This document shows positions 9,006 to 17,181 of a stretch of 64,000 bases of DNA, piece by piece. This DNA is from Nostoc sp. 'Lobaria pulmonaria (5183) cyanobiont' (GTDB lineage Bacteria > Cyanobacteriota > Cyanobacteriia > Cyanobacteriales > Nostocaceae), in NCBI RefSeq assembly GCF_002949795.1, contig NZ_CP026692.1:4324545-4388544 (forward strand), given 5' to 3'. Every line of letters starts with the position of its first letter. Positions within the stretch are counted from its first letter, which is position 1. A program made the position numbers and the translations under genes. The notes under the pieces were generated by a model. It made no database searches and was not told the DNA's origin. It was given only the letters and a program-made list of their open reading frames with translations.

Positions 9006-9137
9006 GAACATAATTTTTCCCTGTCCAGAAAGGTCTGGCACTCACAGACATTAGCTAAAATCACTAAGACAACCACCAAAAATAGAATTTGGTTGGTCTA
9101 TTGTTGAATAAGTATGCTAATGAGGTAGGAAAGATTG

Positions 9138-9476
9138 ATGAATCCTCAACCAGAAGAAGACTTACAGCGTCGCCTCAGTCAGCTAGAGGCAGAGATTAAT
9201 TCCCCGCCTGGGGTAGTTTCACAAGAACAAAAACAAACGCCTCAGTCTGTTTTTGCCAGCTTCAACTTGCAACGGGAGCGATTTCAGATTTGGTTCAACA
9301 GCTTATCTAATGTGAAAAAGCTGGTAGTTTCGGGTGTGACGGTACTAGTAGGCTTGGCGATACTGCAAGCAGTGTTTAAACTAGTTGCATCTGTAATCAG
9401 TCTGGCACTTTTGGCAGTGTTAGTGTATGTTGGATACAAATTTTTTGTGTCTGGTAGCTTTCAACGCAAGCAATAA
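9138..9476 (+). CDS. Small membrane protein, unknown function
   Basis: A 112-residue protein with a charged, possibly coiled-coil N-terminus (QPEEDLQRRLSQLEAEIN) and one or two membrane helices at about residues 55-105 (LVVSGVTVLVGLAILQAV and VISLALLAVLVYVGYKFF). Start: ATG at 9138 lies 7 nt after GAGGTAGGA; an in-frame TTG directly before it is unlikely to be used. Only generic features are visible and no function can be proposed. Confidence 0.7.
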   Translation: MNPQPEEDLQRRLSQLEAEINSPPGVVSQEQKQTPQSVFASFNLQRERFQIWFNSLSNVKKLVVSGVTVLVGLAILQAVFKLVASVISLALLAVLVYVGYKFFVSGSFQRKQ

Positions 9477-9502
9477 GTTGATATGCATTTACTTTGCATG
9501 CC

Positions 9503-9556
9503 TGGAGTTATGAGAGTCAGGAGCCAGAATACAAAGGCTTCTGACTTATAACTCCT
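9503..9556 (+). terminator. Imperfect hairpin after small membrane gene
   Basis: GGAGTTATGAGAGTCAGGAGCC pairs imperfectly with GGCTTCTGACTTATAACTCC, 26 bp after the stop. No strong T-run follows. It could be a terminator or an STRR-derived hairpin. Confidence 0.4.
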
Positions 9557-9654
9557 AAATCCTATTTCAATATGCTTTTCTTCTTGCTGATTAGCTGAGT
9601 CTATTTTAATTGTGCCGATCGCGGCGTAGAAATAATATCAAAGGAACCTATACG

Positions 9655-11793
9655 ATGACCTCACCAATTGTCAGGAGAACTAGTAATCAATCTGGTCAGT
9701 CAAAAAAATCGGAAAGAGCCAATTCGCTACTGCTAGCAAGTAGACGTTTTGCTGCTTGGGCGGCTGAAATTACACTAGTGGTTACTAGTGGGTTGATTCC
9801 CTTCGGCATTGGTGTCTATGCCAATTCTAGAAGCGATCTGAACCGAGTGCCGCTTAACCCCGTGCTGGTAGTTACAGAAAGAGCGATCGCCAGACCCCTA
9901 GCTCTACCTGTGAGCTATGGCATCCGTAACGTCGCATGGCCGACTAATATTTTGTGGACAATCGCCTTGTTAGCGCCTGTAACTCTCTCGTGGTGGCAAT
10001 TGTATTTATTAGCGAAGACTGGTAGCACAATTGGGAAACGTTGGTTAAAAGTGCGGGTTGTCAACGAGCAAGAAAAGCCACCTGGATTGGGGGCAGTTGT
10101 GATTAGAGAAGGCGTTGGGCGTTGGACTGTACCCATTTCCATCGCCTATCTGCTGTGGCGCTACAGCTTTGCTTTTCCGAATTTAGGATTATTCACATTT
10201 TTGTCTTTATTAATGATTGTGGGTGAAGGGATAGGCTTACCGTCGCGTCGGGGGCGTCGCGCATTCCACGATCAACTTGCAGGTACTTATACAATCGATG
10301 CAGTTTTAGCTAGCAACAGACAAGCTCAGTCGGCTGGCGATAAGGATCAAGTAGAAGAAGGGCAAGAGGGAGAAGAATTAGCGGCAGATCGAACCAACCA
10401 ATCGCCTAATTTGTGGCGGCGGATACAGCAAAATCCCAATCTGGCTTTGTTTGGGATAGGGCTAACGAGTATGACTGCTGTGCTGGCAACTTTAATCGGC
10501 ACTCAAGTTTATATCCAAATTCAACAATCCCAGCGAGCAACCAAGCAAATCAACAGCCAACAATTCCTCGAACTCGTCAAACAATTGACTCCCGACTCTG
10601 GGGCGACTAATGAGCAACGTCAAAGTGCAATTCTGGCTATGGGTGGTCTTAACGACCCACAATCCATTAAATTTCTTGCGGATTTATTAGTTAAGGAAAC
10701 TAACCCCAGCGTCCTGGATACGATTCAACAAGCTTTGACAACTGTCGGGCCCCAAGCCATCCCGGAACTCAAAAATAAGAATCAGTTTTTGGTCAGCGAA
10801 CTGGAATCTGTAGGTAGTACTGCAACCAAAGAGCGGGAATTACGGCAAGGGCGGCTACAAAGAAACCAGCGGACGATCAACAAGATTCTCTCTGTTTACA
10901 GCGGTAAAATCGAGGGTGTTGACCTTAGTAGAACCCAATTAGGTCAAAGCGGTACTTCAGGAAGTTCCTCCTTCAACTTGGTACTGGACAATCTTGATTT
11001 ATCAGGAGTTAAGTTTAAATCTGCGAATCTTAACCAAGCCAGCTTTAAGGGTAGCCGCTTCCGGGGTGTAGGTGAAGATGGACGCTGGGATACCTACGAC
11101 GATGTAATGGCTGATTTAAGCCAAGCTCAGTTGCAGCAAGCCAATCTTACTGATGCTAACCTCAGTCGCGTCTTGATGAACCGGATCGATTTGAGTCGCG
11201 CCACTCTTAACAGAGCCAACTTATCCAACGCGCGTCTATATGATGCTAAACTCAACAGCACCCAACTAGTAGGAGCCGATCTGCGAAACGCAGTTTTGGA
11301 AAAAGCCAGCTTGACTGGGGCAGATTTAGGCGATGCCAAATTGAACGAAGCCAATCTGTATGCAGCGCGTTTAGGTCGCGCCACTGCTATCGGAACGCAA
11401 TTATCTTTTGCCAACTTAACTAACACTGATTGGCAAGGGGCAGATTTATCAGGAGCTTATTTGGATCGTGCTAATCTCAGCAATGCGAACCTGAGTGCTA
11501 CTCGTTTAACTGGTGCTGTTTTACGTTCTGCCCAAATGGAAAACGTTAACTTGCAAAATGCCGACCTAAGTCTTGCAGATTTACGGGGGGCGAATGTCGC
11601 TGGAGCAGATTTTAAAGGAGCAATTCTCGCTCCTAGCAAACAAGATCCAGCAGATCAATTTGTCCAAACCCCAGATTTAGGCTCAGTATCTGCCGTAGTT
11701 CAAGGCGTTGATTTTTCTCAAGCCAAAAATTTAGATGCCAAGCAATTAGCGTACATTTGTACTCAAGGAGGTATTCATCCCCGTTGCCCGTAG
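9655..11793 (+). CDS. RDD membrane domain - HEAT-like - pentapeptide repeat protein
   Basis: A 712-residue three-part fusion. Residues about 15-215 form an RDD-type membrane domain with several helices, starting RRFAAWAAEITLV and ending RRGRRAFHDQLAGTYTIDA. After a charged linker and another membrane helix (about 265-290) comes a short HEAT-like segment (SAILAMGGLNDPQSIKFLAD). From about residue 425 to the end lie many A(D/N)LXX pentapeptide repeats (LSQAQLQQANLTDANLSRVL), which form a right-handed beta helix. Start: ATG at 9655 follows AAGGAACC; an upstream in-frame start at 9610 would add 15 basic residues. The role is unknown; a membrane scaffold or sensor is speculation. Confidence 0.85.
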   Translation: MTSPIVRRTSNQSGQSKKSERANSLLLASRRFAAWAAEITLVVTSGLIPFGIGVYANSRSDLNRVPLNPVLVVTERAIARPLALPVSYGIRNVAWPTNILWTIALLAPVTLSWWQLYLLAKTGSTIGKRWLKVRVVNEQEKPPGLGAVVIREGVGRWTVPISIAYLLWRYSFAFPNLGLFTFLSLLMIVGEGIGLPSRRGRRAFHDQLAGTYTIDAVLASNRQAQSAGDKDQVEEGQEGEELAADRTNQSPNLWRRIQQNPNLALFGIGLTSMTAVLATLIGTQVYIQIQQSQRATKQINSQQFLELVKQLTPDSGATNEQRQSAILAMGGLNDPQSIKFLADLLVKETNPSVLDTIQQALTTVGPQAIPELKNKNQFLVSELESVGSTATKERELRQGRLQRNQRTINKILSVYSGKIEGVDLSRTQLGQSGTSGSSSFNLVLDNLDLSGVKFKSANLNQASFKGSRFRGVGEDGRWDTYDDVMADLSQAQLQQANLTDANLSRVLMNRIDLSRATLNRANLSNARLYDAKLNSTQLVGADLRNAVLEKASLTGADLGDAKLNEANLYAARLGRATAIGTQLSFANLTNTDWQGADLSGAYLDRANLSNANLSATRLTGAVLRSAQMENVNLQNADLSLADLRGANVAGADFKGAILAPSKQDPADQFVQTPDLGSVSAVVQGVDFSQAKNLDAKQLAYICTQGGIHPRCP

Positions 11794-11860
11794 AATGAGA
11801 GGGAGAGCAGGGAGCAGGGGAGGATGAGGAGACAAGGGGACAAGGGAAAAGGAGAATAAC

Positions 11861-11920
11861 CAATGCCCAATGCCCAATCCCCCATGCCTAATGACTAATG
11901 ACTAATGACTAATGACTAAT
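11861..11920. repeat. STRR heptamer array (CCCAATG and TAATGAC types)
   Basis: Two heptamer families stand side by side: CAATGCC-type units, then at least four tandem TAATGAC/AATGACT units up to 11920. The array ends 20 bp before the start codon of the next gene. Confidence 0.85.
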
Positions 11921-11939
11921 TGGTGTGAGGAAGTCGGTT

Positions 11940-12431
11940 ATGAAGTATATTCCATCTTTGGTTTCAGTTTTAGGGGCTGGTTTGGTCTTGAGTTTGGCGA
12001 GTACTAGACCAGCACAAGCTCAAGTAGCTTATGGTAGTTATATCGGTATCGGCCCCACTATTGGTATTACCGATGGTATCCAATTTGGGGGGGTGATAGC
12101 AGGGCGCTACAAGCTTTTGGAAGCACCAATTTCACTGCGTGCCCAAGTGCTAATTGGTAATAATACGGCAGTTGTACCAACGGTTTCTTACGATTTACCC
12201 CTCAACTGGCAAGCTGATGCCTACCTGGGCGCAGGATTAGTTTTGGCTGGTGGTGGTGGTTCTTCTCCTGTGGGTGACAAAATTAGTTTTGCCTTACAAC
12301 CGGGCATTGATTATATGATCCCAAATAGCAATACTGTCCTTTTTGGCAATGCCATTATTGCTTTTGATGCCTACCGAGATAGTAGTGGTACAGCTATCTC
12401 AGTACAAGGTGGTGTTGGTTTGAGATTTTAA
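11940..12431 (+). CDS. Exported outer-membrane-type beta-barrel protein
   Basis: A 163-residue protein with a signal peptide (MKYIPSLVSVLGAGLVLSLA, cleavage after RPAQA). The mature part alternates glycine-rich beta strands (YGSYIGIGPTIGITDG, ISLRAQVLIGNN) and ends in VQGGVGLRF; a terminal Phe is characteristic of outer-membrane barrels. Its specific function is unknown. Start: ATG at 11940 with GAGG at 11927-11930; an in-frame GTG at 11925 lies within the binding site region. Immediately downstream of an STRR array. Confidence 0.75.
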   Translation: MKYIPSLVSVLGAGLVLSLASTRPAQAQVAYGSYIGIGPTIGITDGIQFGGVIAGRYKLLEAPISLRAQVLIGNNTAVVPTVSYDLPLNWQADAYLGAGLVLAGGGGSSPVGDKISFALQPGIDYMIPNSNTVLFGNAIIAFDAYRDSSGTAISVQGGVGLRF

Positions 12432-12568
12432 TAGCCGAGAAAAACTCTACTGCGATCGCTATCCCTAAGAAGCGTTAAACTTCATTGCAAATAAAGAAGT
12501 TAGTCCAAACAATGTGATAATTTTTGGTCATGAAGAGAGACAGCACAGGATTAACACAGGAGAACACA

Positions 12569-12781
12569 GTGGCAATGGAATCAAATTTATTAACGGATGC
12601 CGGCGCAGATGAAATGAATCAAGATTTCAGTGAATATGTCGCCAACCTGCAACTTCACATGACTCTACAAGCTCGCAATCTTGTTCCAACGCTGAAGCAA
12701 ACACTAGTAGATAGTCGCCACCAATTACTCCATCAAACCCAAGCCCACTTTGAAAAGCTAGTTTCTCGGCAAGGGTTATAA
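12569..12781 (+). CDS. Small conserved-looking protein, unknown function
   Basis: About 70 residues, acidic at the start and helical after (EYVANLQLHMTLQARNLVP, QLLHQTQAHFEKLVS). No family recognised. AGGAGA at 12558-12563 supports initiation at GTG 12569 or ATG 12575 rather than at the in-frame ATG 12530. No strong neighbour link. Confidence 0.55.
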   Translation: MAMESNLLTDAGADEMNQDFSEYVANLQLHMTLQARNLVPTLKQTLVDSRHQLLHQTQAHFEKLVSRQGL

Positions 12782-12989
12782 AATATATACAAATTTTAAT
12801 CAAAATTCAAATAAAATAAGGGCAGATGTTGTTGGGTCAATGCCAATGGTGTTCTCACAAGGTCTGCTTTTTCTGTTTTTTAAGTATTAAGTTACTAAAA
12901 TCACCCTTTTGGCACAATAGTAGAGAACAGAAACTAGTTAAGATTATTGCAGCAGTTCCTTGCTTTGAAGAGCAGTTAGTTAAGGCTAA

Positions 12990-14246
12990 ATGGCGGCTCG
13001 AATTAAAATGACTTCATTACTTCCCAGAAACCTCAGCGTTGTTATTCGACCAGTCCAATACCGGGATCTGGATGGAATCGAGCGCATAACTCAAGAGTCA
13101 TTCGCAGCCCTCACTCCCAAGGGAGCAGGTTTTGCCATCAGCCAGATGCAAAGGCTGCGTCGCTGGTATGGATTACTCAAATTTTTAAGTTGGTTTCCTA
13201 ACCCGCTACAGTATCGCCTCTGTGCCTATGTCGCGGAGCAAGGGCGGATACTTTTAGGGATGGTTCAAGTGTCACCTTTTAACCGCACACGCAGTACTTG
13301 GCGGATCGATCAAGTGCTACTAGAACGTGGTGTCGATAAACAAGGAATTGGTTCGCAACTTTTGCGTCATTGTTTTGAGTCGATTTTAGAAGCTCGCACT
13401 TGGCTACTGGAAGTTAATATCAATGACATAGAGGCGCTGGCACTATATCGGCAAAATGGATTCCAGCGTCTGGCAGAAATGACATACTGGGAAATTGGGC
13501 CAGAATTACTGGCTGAATTGGCACAAGCAGAGCCAGACTTGCCCAACCTCTTGCCTGTGAGTAATGCTGATGCCCAGTTGCTATATCAATTAGATACGGC
13601 ATCGATGCCACCTCTGGTGCGTCAGGTTTTTGACCGCAATACCCGCGACTTTAAAACCAGTTTGTTCGGCGCTTTAACTGATGCAGTAATGCAATGGCTA
13701 ACCAAAACAGAAGTAGTCAGTGGTTACGTATTTGAACCGCAACGCAAAGCTGCGATCGGCTATTTTCAGGTGCAACTCGATCGCAAGGGTGAAGTTCCCC
13801 ATGCTGCAACGCTGACAGTTCATCCTGCTTACACCTGGCTTTATCCAGAATTATTATCTCAACTGGCTCGTATTGCCCAAGATTTTCCCCAGCAAGGGTT
13901 ACAACTAGCATCCTCAGACTATCAGGCAGAGCGAGAAGAATATTTGGAGCGAATTGGGGCAAAACGCATAGAACATACATTAGTGATGTCGCGCTCTGTG
14001 TGGCACAAGCTACGAGAGTCGAAATTCGTCTCCTTAGAAGGAATCCAGTGGACTGATATGCTGCAAGGTTTACAACCTACTCGTAAACCTATACCAGGTG
14101 GGATGTCATGGATACAACCAGGAAAGTTACCATCGTCAGATAAACCTCTGCCAAGCAAGCCAGAACCGATTAACTTTTCGGTAAAAAACCCTAGCATAGA
14201 AACATCGCCGATTGCTGAATCAGCAGATGGACAGCAGGAGAATTAG
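12990..14246 (+). CDS. GNAT-family N-acetyltransferase
   Basis: 418 residues. The N-terminal about 170 residues form a GNAT domain (VVIRPVQYRDLDGIERITQ) with the acetyl-CoA motif A (GVDKQGIGSQLLRHCFE) and motif B (NINDIEALALYRQNGFQ). The second half (about 190-330) resembles a second, degenerate GNAT-like fold, and the last 70 residues are a Pro/Ser-rich tail. The substrate is unknown. The stop at 14246 precedes the next gene's GTG (14248) by 1 bp, so the two are probably translationally coupled. Confidence 0.8.
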   Translation: MAARIKMTSLLPRNLSVVIRPVQYRDLDGIERITQESFAALTPKGAGFAISQMQRLRRWYGLLKFLSWFPNPLQYRLCAYVAEQGRILLGMVQVSPFNRTRSTWRIDQVLLERGVDKQGIGSQLLRHCFESILEARTWLLEVNINDIEALALYRQNGFQRLAEMTYWEIGPELLAELAQAEPDLPNLLPVSNADAQLLYQLDTASMPPLVRQVFDRNTRDFKTSLFGALTDAVMQWLTKTEVVSGYVFEPQRKAAIGYFQVQLDRKGEVPHAATLTVHPAYTWLYPELLSQLARIAQDFPQQGLQLASSDYQAEREEYLERIGAKRIEHTLVMSRSVWHKLRESKFVSLEGIQWTDMLQGLQPTRKPIPGGMSWIQPGKLPSSDKPLPSKPEPINFSVKNPSIETSPIAESADGQQEN

Positions 14247-14247
14247 T

Positions 14248-14724
14248 GTGATATCCCAAGAGCAACCAAAACCGTTTATTTCCGCGTTGGGACTAGATTT
14301 TGGCAGCAAGCGGATTGGTGTGGCTGGATGCGATCGCACGGGTTTAATTGCCACGGGAATCACCACAATTGAGCGCACATCTTTTGAGCAGGATGTCGAG
14401 CAAATCCGACAAATAGTTGATGAACGTGAGGTGCAAGTTCTAGTTATGGGCTTACCTTATTCAATGGATGGCTCACTAGGATTTCAGGCACATCAAGTTC
14501 AGAAATTTACTAAAAGACTTGCTAAAGCACTGAACCTACCTGTGGAATATATGGATGAGCGATTAACTTCATTTCAAGCAGAGCAACTGCTGATAGCTGA
14601 AAACCGCTCCCCATCACGCCATAAAGGTTTGATTGACCGCAAGGCAGCCGCTTTGATTTTGCAACAATGGCTGGATGTGAAGCGTGCCAACTCCCGCAGT
14701 TCAGTTGCAGCTATTGAATATTGA
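14248..14724 (+). CDS. ruvX: Holliday junction resolvase-like RuvX/YqgF
   Basis: RNase H-fold protein of the YqgF/RuvX family, linked in other bacteria to 16S rRNA 5'-end maturation and to Holliday junction resolution. Motifs: ALGLDFGSKRIGVAGCD near the start, VLVMGLPYSMDG in the middle and MDERLTSFQAE. Start: GTG at 14248 lies 8 nt after AGGAGA and gives about 158 aa; an upstream in-frame TTG would overlap the GNAT gene. A DUF3727 gene follows. Confidence 0.87.
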   Translation: MISQEQPKPFISALGLDFGSKRIGVAGCDRTGLIATGITTIERTSFEQDVEQIRQIVDEREVQVLVMGLPYSMDGSLGFQAHQVQKFTKRLAKALNLPVEYMDERLTSFQAEQLLIAENRSPSRHKGLIDRKAAALILQQWLDVKRANSRSSVAAIEY

Positions 14725-14867
14725 TACCTTTTAACATGATATTCTGAAAACGATTAGCCAGCAGTTGTATCTACGTATAAAGCTATTTGTTTGACATAAT
14801 ATGTCATTAACTATAGTTAAACGATTTTCAAACTTGCTGGTATTTATTAAATTTCTACATTTCGGCT

Positions 14868-15440
14868 ATGTTTTCCTCTCCATTTCCTGAAGAAAATGAT
14901 AACGCTCATGCGGGTTCCATCACTTTAACCGATGACAAAGGGCGATCGCTCGATTGTTACATAGAGCATTCCCTGGAGGTAGATGGACAAGAATACGTTT
15001 TGCTTCTTCCTGTTGACTCACCTGTAGAAATTTTTTCTTGGGAAGGTGACGGTGAGGAAGAAGAAGCAGTTCTGGTAGAAGATGACACGATAATTGAGCA
15101 AATTTTTGCTAATGCCCAAGCTGTACTATCTGAGCAGAACTTGATATTAAAGAACACAGCTTATGCTCTGACTGTTGCAGGTGATTTACCGCCAGTGGAA
15201 GAATCAGAACTCTTCACCTTAGAAATCGAAGACGAAGAGGCAGATTTAGAGCCTGAGCAATTACAGTTACTCGCTAGCTTTTATGAAGAAGATCAGGAGT
15301 ATGCAATTTATACACCCCTAGATCCTCTGTTGTTTTTTGCACGGATAACAAAAACAGGTGAACCCGAATTACTCTCTCCAGAGGAGTTCCGCAAAGTGCA
15401 GCCTCTGTTAGAAGAACATCTTTTTAATGAAGTTGAATAA
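14868..15440 (+). CDS. DUF3727 domain protein
   Basis: 190 residues, strongly acidic (runs of Glu/Asp at about 60-70 and 118-128). The opening ITLTDDKGRSLDCYIEHSLE and the second segment LASFYEEDQEYAIYTPLDPLL are typical of the cyanobacterial/plastid DUF3727 family with its DUF1292-like half. No enzymatic motif is visible. It follows ruvX on the same strand after 143 bp. The 3' flank has an AT-rich inverted repeat that may terminate transcription. Confidence 0.8.
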   Translation: MFSSPFPEENDNAHAGSITLTDDKGRSLDCYIEHSLEVDGQEYVLLLPVDSPVEIFSWEGDGEEEEAVLVEDDTIIEQIFANAQAVLSEQNLILKNTAYALTVAGDLPPVEESELFTLEIEDEEADLEPEQLQLLASFYEEDQEYAIYTPLDPLLFFARITKTGEPELLSPEEFRKVQPLLEEHLFNEVE

Positions 15441-15441
15441 G

Positions 15442-15485
15442 ATTAAAAATTCAAAATGTAATATTTTCATTTTGAATTTTTTAAT
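15442..15485 (+). terminator. AT-rich stem-loop after DUF3727 gene
   Basis: ATTAAAAATTCAAAATG (15442-15458) pairs with CATTTTGAATTTTTTAAT (15468-15485) with one bulged base, starting 2 bp after the stop codon. The right arm contains a T-run. A related sequence occurs downstream of carA (about 42190-42238). Confidence 0.6.
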
Positions 15486-15671
15486 TGGTAGTTTTTGATT
15501 GAAATCACAATTTACTTAAATCTTTTACTTTGTTCCATTAAATGTTGGAAGCAATGAAACATTAACATTACATTGGGGCAACTAGTATTGTTTAAAATCC
15601 TGGAAAAAGCATTTTTGTAGGGATTTTGAATTCCACGATCTAAAATCTCAAATTAGTATGAGGTGCTGAAA

Positions 15672-16298
15672 ATGGCTTATAGCGATTTTACATTAAGTAA
15701 ATTTAAAAAGTCATTCAGTATCCGCATTGATGAAGAAACTGATTTATGTGCCGACATAGAACCTTTACAGGCAAGTGAGAAACTCAAAAATTCTTTAGAA
15801 GAAACTACAGAATTAGCTTTAGCGATTAATACTGAAAAAGCTCGTTCAGAAATGATTATCACTCCGATATTGTTGGAGGTAAGACGCAGAGCTAATTATC
15901 CAATTAGCTTATTTTCGGGAACAGATTTTAATGTAGATGCAGAAAAAGGTCTGAATGGATACTGTGACTTTCTTATCAGTCGTTCTAGAGAGCAGCTAAC
16001 GATTAATGTGCCAGTGGTGGTTATTATTGAAGCCAAAAATGAAAATATTAAAGGTGGATTAGGTCAATGTGCAGCCGCAATGTTGGCAGCACATTTGTTT
16101 AATCAACAAGAAGGAAATGAAATCAGAAAAATTTACGGTGCGGTAACAACAGGGGAGATTTGGAAGTTTTTAAAGTTAGAAGAAAACGATATATTTATTG
16201 ATTTGAATAATTATTATATTAAAGAGATAGATAAGATTTTAGGGATTTTATCTCAAAATGTTCAGGGAGACATTCCAGGATGGAGTTCGACTAACTAA
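15672..16298 (+). CDS. Orphan PD-(D/E)XK nuclease-like protein
   Basis: 208 residues, not assigned to a named family. Residues around 63-75 (KARSEMIITPILLEVRR) supply an N-terminal Glu. YCDFLISRSRE gives the Asp, and VVVIIEAKNENIKGGLGQC gives the E-x-K with a trailing Gln, which together match the PD-(D/E)XK nuclease core. There is no adjacent methyltransferase or toxin partner. Start: ATG at 15672 after GAGGTG; an upstream GTG lies in that site. It could be a restriction-like or repair nuclease. Confidence 0.7.
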   Translation: MAYSDFTLSKFKKSFSIRIDEETDLCADIEPLQASEKLKNSLEETTELALAINTEKARSEMIITPILLEVRRRANYPISLFSGTDFNVDAEKGLNGYCDFLISRSREQLTINVPVVVIIEAKNENIKGGLGQCAAAMLAAHLFNQQEGNEIRKIYGAVTTGEIWKFLKLEENDIFIDLNNYYIKEIDKILGILSQNVQGDIPGWSSTN

Positions 16299-16351
16299 AC
16301 TATATTGGGTTATGCTCATTTGTCTTAGCTATCTACATTTGACTGTTGATT

Positions 16352-16891
16352 ATGGTCTGGAACAATTTTTTACAGCCTGATTTGATTTTAGAGGGTTCAG
16401 TGTTGAACCTAACACCAGATATTATCCAAAAATACGGGCTTAAAGGGCTGGTATTGGATGTAGATGAAACTTTAGTACCCTTTACAGTCGGGATAGCTTC
16501 CCCAGAACTACGAGAGTGGGTAGAGCAAATCCGCACCTGTACTGCACTGTGTTTAGTGAGTAACAACCTCAGTGAAGCCCGAATTGGTGGAATTGCGCGA
16601 TCGCTCAACTTACCTTACTACTTAGGTGCGGCCAAGCCTTCCCGACGCAAAATTAGAGCAGCACTTAGGGGAATGGATCTACCAGTACATCAAGTAGGAA
16701 TGGTAGGCGATCGCTTGTTTACCGATGTTTTAGCAGGTAATCGTTTGGGAATGTTTACCATTTTAGTCGAACCAATTGTTCATGCCGATGCGGCTCTCCG
16801 CTCTCATCCCGTCCGCAACTTTGAAGTTTGGATATCTGAAATTTTGGGAGCCTCTATTACCCCCAAGAAAAAGAAGATTCACAAAAGTTGA
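16352..16891 (+). CDS. YqeG-family HAD IIIA phosphatase
   Basis: 179 residues, HAD superfamily. Motif I is GLVLDVDETLVPF, motif II is CLVSNN, the catalytic Lys lies in AAKPSRRKIR and motif III is MVGDRLFTDVLAGNRLG. YqeG homologs are predicted phosphatases, related to mitochondrial phosphatidylglycerophosphatase Gep4; the substrate here is not known. Start: ATG at 16352 is preferred over the TTG two codons upstream. Confidence 0.87.
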   Translation: MVWNNFLQPDLILEGSVLNLTPDIIQKYGLKGLVLDVDETLVPFTVGIASPELREWVEQIRTCTALCLVSNNLSEARIGGIARSLNLPYYLGAAKPSRRKIRAALRGMDLPVHQVGMVGDRLFTDVLAGNRLGMFTILVEPIVHADAALRSHPVRNFEVWISEILGASITPKKKKIHKS

Positions 16892-17025
16892 GAAATCGTC
16901 AGGAAAGTAAATCTAAAGAAATAATTAAGGAATCTTACTGGAACCAAAAAATCGGGGATCATAAGTATTAATAACATGGGGTCAGCCAAAAAAGACTCTA
17001 ACTCATACTAAGTAAATATACTTCC

Positions 17026-17066
17026 GTAAAGCGTCAACCTTCACTATAGAGGGATTGGCGCTTTAC
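17026..17066 (+). terminator. Stem-loop between YqeG gene and proB
   Basis: GTAAAGCGTCAACC and GGATTGGCGCTTTAC pair with one wobble and one bulge. A weak T-rich stretch follows (AATTTCTTTAG). It could terminate the upstream gene or act in the proB leader. Confidence 0.45.
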
Positions 17067-17084
17067 AATTTCTTTAGTCATTTG

Positions 17085-17181
17085 TCCTTTGTCATTTGTC
17101 CGTTGTCATTCGTCAGTTACTAATGATTAATGACCAATGACTAATGACCAATAACTAATGACCAATGACTAATGACTAATG
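17085..17181. repeat. STRR heptamer array running into the proB start codon
   Basis: Units of the type TTTGTCA/TTTGTCC are followed by many AATGACT/AATGACC/AATAACT heptamers. The last ATG of the array (17179-17181) is the proB start. Upstream ATGs at 7-bp steps each open a four-codon frame (ATG ACT AAT GAC TAA) ending at or over the next ATG. Confidence 0.85.

Larger units (their letters stand above)
8702..9137. other. Intergenic region with two repeat elements
   Basis: No gene seen between the divergent genes. It carries a 27-bp palindrome (8855-8881) and a 91-bp element bounded by 13-bp inverted repeats (8915-9005). The start of the downstream gene has GAGGTAGGA at 9122-9130. Confidence 0.6.

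Noticed and set aside
11127-11639. Antisense frames across the pentapeptide-repeat region.
   Set aside because: The regular codon pattern of pentapeptide repeats keeps the opposite strand open; the products are low-complexity.
12826-13011. 61-residue Cys-containing frame overlapping the GNAT start.
   Set aside because: The cysteine pattern does not form a recognisable zinc site and it overlaps a well-supported gene.
15663-15671. Upstream GTG start for the PD-(D/E)XK gene.
   Set aside because: The GTG is part of the GAGGTG ribosome binding site of ATG 15672.
17085-17181. CRISPR or origin iterons in heptamer arrays.
   Set aside because: Seven-bp units without spacers match STRR sequences of heterocystous cyanobacteria and also occur at many other gaps in the window.
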